This document shows, one piece after another, positions 28,619 through 35,593 of a stretch of 64,000 nucleotides of DNA. This stretch comes from Planctomycetota bacterium (GTDB lineage Bacteria; Planctomycetota; B15-G4): assembly GCA_029259745.1 (NCBI GenBank), contig JAJDEO010000003.1:40202-104201 (forward strand). The letters run 5' to 3'. The position numbers were made by a program, and so were the translations under genes. The stretch's first letter is position 1; every line of letters starts with the position of its first letter. A model generated the notes under the pieces. That model saw only the letters and a list, made by a program, of their open reading frames with translations, was not told the DNA's origin and searched no databases.

Positions 28619-28995
28619 CCGCGCATCATGCCCACCGTAACGAGCACGCGTCGCTGGCCGACTCGCCGGCGACGCGTGGCAGCCCGGTCCCTGTGCCGCT
28701 GACGAAGCCTTCGGAGGTCGCGCCACTCGCTCCACTTGAAGACCACGGGCCACTTGAAGAACTCGGGCCCCACTTGTAGAAGTCGCCTCGACTCCGATGG
28801 CCGTGAAGCATGCATGCACGCATGCCTCGGTCACGTCGGAAACGTTGAGAGAGGCTCAGCGCTGCGGCGAACGCCTTCCGAGCGTCGCAGCCCATCGACA
28901 CGAGGGCGGTTCGGCACGGCAGTTGCAAAACGTCGATTCAATGTGAGAGTGCCCGCCAGGTGAGAACCACGGGCGACCATCCCGCGAGATCGAAC
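28619..28995. other. intergenic with a short tandem repeat
   Basis: These 377 bases lie between the propeller protein gene and the SDR gene, both on the plus strand. Apart from the 18-base tandem repeat at 28732-28785 nothing is recognised. Bases 28905-28945 are slightly AT-richer (gttgcaaaacgtcgattcaa) and may hold the SDR promoter. Confidence 0.35.
28732..28785. repeat. 18-base tandem repeat, three units
   Basis: The units are CCACTTGAAGACCACGGG (28732-28749), CCACTTGAAGAACTCGGG (28750-28767) and, after two extra C, CCACTTGTAGAAGTCG (28770-28785). Units one and two differ at three positions. The array is intergenic. The unit length is six codons, so it could be the relic of a repeat-coding frame, but no gene covers it. 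Confidence 0.6.
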
Positions 28996-29862
28996 GTGAA
29001 GAAGCAGCCGACCCCACCGCTTCCGAAGCAACACCTGACTCCTCCCGGCCTCGAGTCCGAACTCGATCCCCAGCCCCGCTACTTGGCAGAGGGCTACAAG
29101 GGGGCGGAAAAGCTGAGTGGGAAAGTGGCTCTCATCACGGGCGGTGATTCCGGTATCGGTCGGAGCGTTGCCGTCTTGTTCGCCCGCGAAGGTGCGGACG
29201 TGGCGCTCGTCTTTCTCCCTGAAGAGGAGTCCGACGCACGCGTCACAGCCGACGCGATCGAGAACGAGGGCCAACGCGCTCTGCTCATCCCGGGAGATGT
29301 CTGCGACCCAGACTTCTGCAGGGAAGCGGTGGCCACCTGCGTCGCCGACCTGGGCGGCCTCGACGTGCTCGTCAACAACGCCGCGTATCAGAAACATCGA
29401 GACGGTCTGGACGATGTGAGTCTTGAACAGTGGGACAAGACCTTCCGAACGAACATCTACGGCTACTTCTACATGGCCCGCGCCGCGGTCCCACACATGT
29501 CGCGCGGAGCAGCGATCGTGCAGACCGGTTCGATCACCGGACTCGATGGCAGCGAGCGGCTCCTCGACTACTCGGCGACCAAGGGTGCGATCCACGCGTT
29601 CACCAAGTCGTTGGCACGAAATCTCGTTGCGAAGGGCATTCGCGTCAACTGCGTTGCGCCGGGGCCTGTCTGGACGCCGCTCAACCCGGCGGAAAGACCG
29701 CCCGAAGAGAGTGTCGACTTCGGGAGCGACACGCCGATGGGACGTCCCGCGCAACCGGAGGAGATCGCTCCGGCGTACGTCTTCTTCGCCTCTGGCGTCG
29801 ACTCGCCTTACATCACCGGCGAGGTTCTGACTCTTCTCGGCGGCGACACGACCGCCGGCTGA
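28996..29862 (+). CDS. short-chain dehydrogenase/reductase, YghA/GSP39-like
   Basis: A 288-residue SDR. It has the cofactor motif GKVALITGGDSGIGRSVAVL at about 42-61, LVNNAAYQ at about 126-133, a catalytic Ser in VQTGSITGLDG and the YSATKGA active-site Tyr-Lys near 190. The extended N-terminus (PKQHLTPPGLESELDPQPRY) is the hallmark of the YghA/general-stress-protein-39 subgroup, NAD(P)-dependent oxidoreductases often induced by stress and of uncertain substrate. The frame also allows a GTG at 28960; I prefer the GTG at 28996 because homologues begin close to the PKQH segment. Neither has a strong ribosome site. The gene lies upstream of a DUF421 membrane protein on the same strand. Confidence 0.85.
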   Translation: MKKQPTPPLPKQHLTPPGLESELDPQPRYLAEGYKGAEKLSGKVALITGGDSGIGRSVAVLFAREGADVALVFLPEEESDARVTADAIENEGQRALLIPGDVCDPDFCREAVATCVADLGGLDVLVNNAAYQKHRDGLDDVSLEQWDKTFRTNIYGYFYMARAAVPHMSRGAAIVQTGSITGLDGSERLLDYSATKGAIHAFTKSLARNLVAKGIRVNCVAPGPVWTPLNPAERPPEESVDFGSDTPMGRPAQPEEIAPAYVFFASGVDSPYITGEVLTLLGGDTTAG

Positions 29863-30025
29863 GTTTGCTCATCACGCGCGCGCGCGAAGGCGTACGGAAC
29901 ACGACCTGCGCGCTCCACGGTTCTCGAGCGGCGCTTGGCATCGGCGGTCGATCCGCGCGTGTTAATCGGAGTGCCGACGATCGCCGCCATCCGTCCGCGC
30001 CCCCATGCTGGAAGGAAACCATCGC

Positions 30026-30562
30026 ATGTGGAAAGACTGGTTCGTCGCACCGGCCCGTGACTACCTCTTCGTCGCGTTGTCATTTATAGGAATCTACGCA
30101 TCGATCGTCGTGCTGACGCGTCTCACCGGGCTCAGAAGCTTCTCCAAGATGTCGGCTCCCGACTTCGCCATGACCGTCGCTGTCGGATCGCTCTTCGCGG
30201 GGTCGATCTCCAACGCGTCGCCACCGCTGCCACTCGCCGCATTCGCACTTCTGTGCCTGTTCGTCGGTCAGTGGGGCTTCGCGGCGCTACGCCGCCAGTC
30301 GCGACGCGCCTCTGATTGGATCGACAACTCGCCCGTCCTCCTCATGGACGGCAGCCACTTCCTCGAAGCCAACATGGAGGCAACGAACATCACGCGCGCA
30401 GACATCGTCGCCAAGTTGCGCGAAGCGAATGTCCTTCGCTTGGACCAGGTGCGCGCAGTGGTTTTCGAGACGACGGGTGACATCTCCGTGCTCCACGCGT
30501 CTTCGAGTGAATCGGACCTCGACTCCGAGCTCCTCGACGGTGTCCGCCGTAACGGATCGTGA
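30026..30562 (+). CDS. DUF421/YetF-family membrane protein
   Basis: A 178-residue protein with three N-terminal hydrophobic segments (YLFVALSFIGIYASIVVLTR, FAMTVAVGSLFAG, LPLAAFALLCLFVG) and a soluble C-terminal domain with SPVLLMDGSHFLEANMEATN, TRADIVAKLREAN and VRAVVFETTGDISVL, the YetF/DUF421 pattern. The segment RLTGLRSFSKMSAPDFAMTV after the first helix is the conserved family loop. AAGGA 8-12 bases upstream supports the ATG at 30026 rather than an in-frame ATG at 30005. Members are common near stress genes and their function is not firmly known. Convergent with the NADH dehydrogenase gene. Confidence 0.85.
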   Translation: MWKDWFVAPARDYLFVALSFIGIYASIVVLTRLTGLRSFSKMSAPDFAMTVAVGSLFAGSISNASPPLPLAAFALLCLFVGQWGFAALRRQSRRASDWIDNSPVLLMDGSHFLEANMEATNITRADIVAKLREANVLRLDQVRAVVFETTGDISVLHASSSESDLDSELLDGVRRNGS

Positions 30563-30723
30563 CGATCTGATACGTGCCGAGCTGCGCCGCCGACGGACGG
30601 TGTTCCCGCGCGGGTCGCGCGAACATCGCGAGCGGCGCCACGCGCCACCATCGTTCGTTGCGTTCTCCGTCACGCGTTGACGGGCGTCGCCGTCACTTCT
30701 GCAGGGACCGTTGCTCGGATGAT

Positions 30724-32031
30724 TCACCGACGATCGGCTGTGGTCGCATCTGCGTTGTTGTCGTGTCGCTCGCCTTCGCCAATGATGACGCGAGCGTCGC
30801 GGGCGTTGAACAACCAGCTCATCGCCCAGTCGTAGAGAACACGCACCCGGTTGCGGAAACTCACGAGGAATGCGATGTGAACGGTGGCCCAGAGAATCCA
30901 GGCGAAGAATCCCGTGAAGCGTGACGAACCGATGACCGCGACGGCGCGATTCTTGCCGATGACGGCCATCGACCCACGATCGCGATAGACGAACGTCGTC
31001 GACGGCGCGTGCTCCGACGACGAGATCGCGCTTCGGATCAGCATGCCGGCATGACGTCCCATCTGGATCGCGACCTGCGCGACTCCGGGCAAGGGCTGAG
31101 TGCTGCCCGCGGGTGTGAACGACGCCATGTCACCGATCGCGAAGATGCGCGGATGTCCGGGCACACGGAGGTCATGCTCCACGATCACACGCCCACGGTC
31201 GTCGACCGGCGCTCGGAGGCTCTCAGCCAACGGGCTCGCCTTCACGCCGGCGGCCCAGAAGATGTTGTCGGCCTCGATGTGGTCGTCGTTAACCAGGATC
31301 CCGGTTTCCGTGACGTCGGTGACGCTCATGCCCGTGCGGACTTCGACGCCGATGCGCTCGAGATCTCGAACGGCGCGAACACTGAGCTCGTCCGGGAAGC
31401 TGCTCAAGACGCGCGGGCCGCCTTCGACCAGGACGACGCGCGCCGTCGTGGTGTCGATGTTTCGGTACTCGCGCGGAAGTGTACGACCCGCGATCTCCTT
31501 GATCGCGCCCGCGAGTTCGACACCGGTCGGTCCGGCGCCGACGATCACAAACGTCAACGCGCCTCGCCGGGCGCCCTCATCGCGCTCATGCTCGGCCGTC
31601 TCGAACGCCAGGAGGATCCGGCGGCGTAGCTCGGTCGCGTCGGCGAGCGACTTGAGACCCGGCGCGCGAGCTTCCCAGTCGTCGTGGCCGAAATAGTCGT
31701 GGCGCGCACCGGCCGCCACGACGAGATAGTCGAAGGCGGCTGTCCCGCCGTCGTACTCGACCACACGCCGCTCAGGGTCGATGCTCCTCACGTTCGCCAG
31801 CGCAACGTCGCAGTTCATCTGATCCCGAAGGATCGATCGGATCGGCTTGCTGATGCTTTGTGGAGACAACGACGCCGTCGCAACCTGGTAGAGCAGCGGT
31901 TGGAACACATGATGGTTCTCTCGATCCAGCACGACGAGATCGACATCGAACCCTGCCAGCTCCTGCGCCGCGGCAATCCCGCCGAAGCCCCCGCCGATGA
32001 TGACCACGTTCGGCCTGTCGGTGTCACGCAC
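30724..32031 (-). CDS. ndh: type II NADH dehydrogenase (FAD-dependent NADH:quinone oxidoreductase)
   Basis: This 435-residue protein has the FAD-binding motif NVVIIGGGFGGIAAAQELA at the N-terminus and a second NADH-binding Rossmann motif FVIVGAGPTGVELAGAIKE at about 165-183. It also has the FAD-contacting IFAIGDMASF near 300 and a C-terminal hydrophobic stretch (FTGFFAWILWATVHIAFLVS) for peripheral membrane attachment. NDH-2 enzymes pass electrons from NADH to quinone without pumping protons. The open frame extends to 32148; the GTG at 32031 is preferred because GGGAGGTGAG lies just upstream and the protein then begins immediately before the FAD motif. Transcribed alone, convergent with the DUF421 gene. 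Confidence 0.9.
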   Translation of the reverse strand: MRDTDRPNVVIIGGGFGGIAAAQELAGFDVDLVVLDRENHHVFQPLLYQVATASLSPQSISKPIRSILRDQMNCDVALANVRSIDPERRVVEYDGGTAAFDYLVVAAGARHDYFGHDDWEARAPGLKSLADATELRRRILLAFETAEHERDEGARRGALTFVIVGAGPTGVELAGAIKEIAGRTLPREYRNIDTTTARVVLVEGGPRVLSSFPDELSVRAVRDLERIGVEVRTGMSVTDVTETGILVNDDHIEADNIFWAAGVKASPLAESLRAPVDDRGRVIVEHDLRVPGHPRIFAIGDMASFTPAGSTQPLPGVAQVAIQMGRHAGMLIRSAISSSEHAPSTTFVYRDRGSMAVIGKNRAVAVIGSSRFTGFFAWILWATVHIAFLVSFRNRVRVLYDWAMSWLFNARDARVIIGEGERHDNNADATTADRR

Positions 32032-32826
32032 AGCACTCACCTCCCGAGACGGTTGAAAGTCGCGCGCGATTCGCGTCACGGACGACAGGGGAATAGCGCG
32101 GAGACGCTCCGCACGCCTTCGCCGTTGTTGGTACGAGCGGGAACGCACCCGCCTCTCACTCGAGCGCGCCGCGGTGCCGGAAGAGGCTGCGCCGGGTTGT
32201 CGCTCACGCAGGTCGTCGTGTCTTGTACGAAGTCAAGAGCCCGTTGCTGATGGTGGAGCCGCACGCGATGGCTCGAGCGCCCGCGGCGATGACGACCGCG
32301 TGGTCCCACGACCTCCAGGCGTCCACAGATGCTCTCGAGTTCCCGTCCGGTCGGGTCGTCGCCTCAGATCCCAAGAACTCGGATGCGCGATCCACCGTAC
32401 GTCGACGTGGTGTCGGGGGACCAGCGTCGTCGGCCCATCTGCTACGTGGCGCGTATCCACCGTCTTCGATTCGACGCCTGGCGGCGAAGCGCCACCCGCT
32501 CACCCGAACCAGCTCTTCAACACGCTGCGACGCCCCCCGCAATGCTCATGGCACCCCCCAGCTTGGGCGCGGATCGAGAATCCTCGAACCCACACGAATA
32601 TTCCGGATGACCTTCAGAGACTGCGCGACTCGGCCGGCAATCGGAAGTGGTGATCGTGGTCGAAGACCACAATCACCGACGAACAAAGAAGGGTTCTTGG
32701 CACGCGCGGATACCTGACAGCTCCCTTGTGAAGCGGTCCGTCGGCGTCGTGCGCACGTGAATCATGGGGCGCACGCTCCAACGCGCGGGGAACCCGAAAG
32801 CACCTACGATCTGAAAGGTCGTTCTC
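32032..32826. other. intergenic region with one strong hairpin
   Basis: This 795-base divergent gap between the NADH dehydrogenase (-) and an exported protein (+) has no convincing gene. At 32649-32677 GGTGAT-C-GTGGTC pairs with GACCAC-A-ATCACC over a GAA loop, a 12-bp stem with one internal mismatch. The downstream 150 bases should hold the promoter of the next gene; AAAGG lies upstream of its ATG. Confidence 0.4.
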
Positions 32827-34059
32827 ATGACGCAAGTCACTCACTGTCGCTCATTTTCTTTAGTGTCGTCGGCGCTCGCCGGCATTGCGCTTCTCACATC
32901 TGCACAGAGTCTTCACGCCGGAGACGGCTGGACGGATCTCGGCGGCGCCTTGGCAGGTGCGGGTGGTGACGCCATCCTGAGCGGGACGGGCTCGCTTCAA
33001 CCGTTCTCACCGGCCACGCTCGTACTCGGAAACGCGTCGCCACTCAGTCCCGCCGCACTCTTCGTGTCGTTCGAGACCAACGCCGTTCCTTTCAAGGGTG
33101 GCACGCTGCAAACGGTGCCGCTCGCCCTCACGCTCCCCCTCACCACAGATGGAAACGGGTCGATCGCGTTCGGGTTCGCCGCACCGGTCGGACTGCCGAC
33201 CGGCTTCGACTTCTTCGTCCAGATGGCGATTCAGGACAGCGGCGCCGTCAAGGGCGTGGCATTGTCGAATGCGCTTCAGGCGATCATCCCCGAGGCCGCG
33301 CCGGTGGTTCAGAGCTTCCTGCCCGTCATGGGTGGCCCCGGTGCGCCGATCACGATCGAAGGCGCTGGCTTCAGTGACGACCCCGCCGACGTCGCCGTTC
33401 TGGTCGGGGGTCTCCTGCTCACTCCCATCACGGGCACGAGCACGAGTTTCGTCGGAAAACTGCCGGCCGTGCCGCCGGCTGACGTCGGTTCTGAGCCCAT
33501 CCAGGTGGTCGTCGGTGAAGGCCGGATGATCGGCCTCGGGGCGAATCACGGCGATGGCGGTGGCTATCAGCTCCCGACGATTCCGGGCATCGTGTCGACG
33601 GGCACGGGAATGCTCTGGAACAACTTCAACGGCGAGATGTCGATCACGACCATCGACGAGTTCGAGAAGACCGATGTCTCGGACGACGGTGGCACGGGCT
33701 TCTTCATCAACGAGTACTTGCCGAACAACGTCCTTACGCCGACGGAGCTACGTCTCCCACTCGGCAGCATCGATTGGACAGCGACGACGACGGTTCAGTT
33801 CAACCTCTTCATCGTTCTCGACGATGGTCGAAAGTTCGCGATCTCGTTGGACGAGGTCAAACTGGACGTCACGAGTCAGGTTGCTTGTGCAAATGCACTT
33901 GCCACGGTGATCAACGAGCTGCTCGAAGAAGCTGGAGTTGGCTCGGATCTGTTTGCGCTCGCCGTCCAGGTGAGTCCCGGAGTCTTCGAGGTACGCATCT
34001 TCTCCTTCGGCTCCGTCGGGTTCTCAGGCGTCTGCGGTGGCTGGGCAGTCGAACGCTGA
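32827..34059 (+). CDS. secreted protein with an N-terminal PFKGG domain and an IPT/TIG-like domain
   Basis: A 410-residue protein with a signal peptide (SSALAGIALLTSAQSLHAGD). Unusually, the PFKGG domain comes first, at about residues 33-155 (DGWTDLGGALAGAGG, VPFKGG at 33091 region, LSNALQAIIP), instead of at the C-terminus. An IPT/TIG-like Ig fold follows (VVQSFLPVMGGPGAPITIEG, then VAVLVGGLLLTP) at about 160-245. The last 150 residues contain an unassigned domain with a Cys pair (VACANALA, FSGVCGGW). The reversed order shows that the PFKGG domain is an independently folding module and need not be terminal. Function unknown. A 158-bp hairpin repeat starts 18 bases after the stop. Confidence 0.72.
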   Translation: MTQVTHCRSFSLVSSALAGIALLTSAQSLHAGDGWTDLGGALAGAGGDAILSGTGSLQPFSPATLVLGNASPLSPAALFVSFETNAVPFKGGTLQTVPLALTLPLTTDGNGSIAFGFAAPVGLPTGFDFFVQMAIQDSGAVKGVALSNALQAIIPEAAPVVQSFLPVMGGPGAPITIEGAGFSDDPADVAVLVGGLLLTPITGTSTSFVGKLPAVPPADVGSEPIQVVVGEGRMIGLGANHGDGGGYQLPTIPGIVSTGTGMLWNNFNGEMSITTIDEFEKTDVSDDGGTGFFINEYLPNNVLTPTELRLPLGSIDWTATTTVQFNLFIVLDDGRKFAISLDEVKLDVTSQVACANALATVINELLEEAGVGSDLFALAVQVSPGVFEVRIFSFGSVGFSGVCGGWAVER

Positions 34060-34077
34060 TCCGGTACTGACTCATGG

Positions 34078-34235
34078 CAGTCTGTTGAAGAACTGCTCCG
34101 AGTGCGAGGTGCGTGACCGAGTGTGCCTGTGCAAGTGTGGGAACACCGTCGAATCGGTGGATTCGTCGAGGCTCCCGCGCTTGCACGGGCGCGCTCGGGT
34201 GCGTGCGGCGCGCCGGATGAGTTTTCCAACGGCTG
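34078..34235 (+). repeat. 158-bp interspersed hairpin repeat, copy A
   Basis: The copy runs from CAGTCTGTTGAAGAACTGC to TTTTCCAACGGCTG. It can fold over its whole length into a long imperfect hairpin with the tip CGAAT-CGGTGG-ATTCG. In the arms this copy has GCAAG where the other copies have GCGAG, and the opposite arm has CTTGC where they have CTCGC, a compensatory change that keeps the pairing. It begins 18 bases after the stop of an exported-protein gene. Confidence 0.85.
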
Positions 34236-34299
34236 TTCGTCGACGACGCCGAGATCCGAGGCACGGGTCTCGGCGTCACGGCGCTGTTGCGCGAGACGA

Positions 34300-34500
34300 C
34301 GTCACGCAACTCCCACTCGCCCTCGCTCAACTCTCCTCGCAGTCGATCGACTGTCTGTTGTCGGCTCGAGGGCCTCGAGCGCGCGTTCGGAGTACCTGCG
34401 AGCCTCGTCGAGCAAGGCGGCCTCACCCGTGAGACGAAGGTGACACCGAGGAAGTGTGCCGCGTTCGTGAGAGCTTGCACGCATCGCGCCGGCTGAGCAG
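34300..34500 (-). pseudogene. decayed fragment of a TPR-like protein
   Basis: On the minus strand three short coherent stretches appear in order but in two frames: ALTNAAHFLGVTFVSR, then LTGEAALLDEARRYSERAL..., then VDRLRGELSEGEWELRDVV. Joined across two compensating frameshifts (near 34435 and 34345) they read like the helical end of a tetratricopeptide or kinase-associated protein. No start, signal or upstream domain is present, so this is probably a gene relic. Composition matches nearby genes. Confidence 0.35.
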
Positions 34501-34568
34501 GCCCCGTCATCAGCCCCAGCGGGTATCCTGGTGCGAACACAGCTCACCTCACCGCCCCGGATGTCGCC

Positions 34569-35444
34569 ATGCCCTGCCCCGCCCGATTCATCGCCGCTGC
34601 CCTCGTCGCAGCGGTTTCCGCCACGTCCGCCTCGGCCCAGGATCACCTGGTGAACTTCACGTCCCTCGGCACGTTCACGACGTCGAGCCTGGACATCGAC
34701 CACCTCTCGCTGACTGCGGACGATGGCACTGCACCGGGTCTCGTCAACGTGCTGAACCTCAACGGGCTCGGTGTCGTCGGCGGCTTGACGGACACCATGT
34801 GCGACGCGAACGAAGCGTTGCACTTTGCGTTCGACACGCCGGTGATCGACGTGCACTACACGGTGTTCGTCGCCAACAACATCGACGGCGACGGCCTGGT
34901 CGGTGAGCACTTCCTCGAGGCCTTCGACGGCGCCACGTCGCTCGGCGTCATCCCCCAGAACGACACGGGCTTCCACTTCGTCTCGCAGCTCTTCGGCGGC
35001 GTCCCGATCACCTCGTTCACGGTGCGCGCCGACGGCGAGGGCAACCGCATCGACACGCTCGCCTACACGGTCAACCCGTGGAGCAACGTCGGCCCCGGCC
35101 TGGCCGGTACCCACGGCGTGGGTCTGCTCGAGGGCACGGGCTCGCTCAAGGCGGGCTCGAACCTGGAGATCAGCGCGAGCAGTCTGCTCGAGAACCACGT
35201 GTCCACGCTCGTGCTGGGCTACTCGACTGTGCTGGCACCGTTCAAGGGCGGTGTGCTCGGACCCAACCCGGACGTCATCATCCCGGGTCTGCTCACCGGC
35301 TCGCTCGGGAGCTTCACCGTCTCCGACACCGTCCCGGCCGGGTTGCCGTCGGGCTTCAGTTTCTACACCCAGGTGTGGTGGACCGATGTCGCCGGACCGG
35401 TGGGCTTCGCCGCCACGAACACCTTGGGTGCGACGGCTCCCTGA
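34569..35444 (+). CDS. secreted protein with PFKGG C-terminal domain
   Basis: A 291-residue protein with a signal peptide (PCPARFIAAALVAAVSATSASAQ). Residues 25-165 form a beta-rich domain with HFAFDTPVIDVHYTVFVANN, TSLGVIPQNDTGFHFVSQLF and FTVRADGEGNRIDTLAYT, similar in layout to carbohydrate-binding-like 'choice-of-anchor' domains. The last 120 residues are the shared domain (NPWSNVGPGLAG, APFKGG at 35241 region, ATNTLGATAP). It is the simplest two-domain member in the window and a good candidate for defining the domain boundary. Function unknown; predicted extracellular. Convergent with the kelch protein gene. Confidence 0.75.
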   Translation: MPCPARFIAAALVAAVSATSASAQDHLVNFTSLGTFTTSSLDIDHLSLTADDGTAPGLVNVLNLNGLGVVGGLTDTMCDANEALHFAFDTPVIDVHYTVFVANNIDGDGLVGEHFLEAFDGATSLGVIPQNDTGFHFVSQLFGGVPITSFTVRADGEGNRIDTLAYTVNPWSNVGPGLAGTHGVGLLEGTGSLKAGSNLEISASSLLENHVSTLVLGYSTVLAPFKGGVLGPNPDVIIPGLLTGSLGSFTVSDTVPAGLPSGFSFYTQVWWTDVAGPVGFAATNTLGATAP

Positions 35445-35593
35445 CCTCACCGGGCAGGACGCGTCGCCCCGCGGCGCTCATGCACGAAGGACGCTGTTGC
35501 ACGAATCGCGACCGGGCACCAGCGATCCTTCGTACTCGACGGATCGATCCTCACGCGCCGCGGCGTGTGCATGAGGCACTCCGGCCGCTCCGT

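Larger units (their letters stand above)
34060..34568. other. intergenic: hairpin repeat copy A and a decayed coding fragment
   Basis: This 509-base gap holds repeat copy A (34078-34235) and, further right on the minus strand, a frameshifted relic of a helical repeat protein (34300-34500). Both are listed separately. Nothing else is recognised. Confidence 0.45.

Noticed and set aside
28732..28785. possible CRISPR array
   Set aside because: Units are directly adjacent with no spacers, only three units, and no cas gene.
35477..35580. inverted repeats ctcatgcac/gtgcatgag and cgaagga/tccttcg between convergent genes
   Set aside because: The arms are short and far apart (tens of bases) with unpaired sequence between them; not a convincing terminator.
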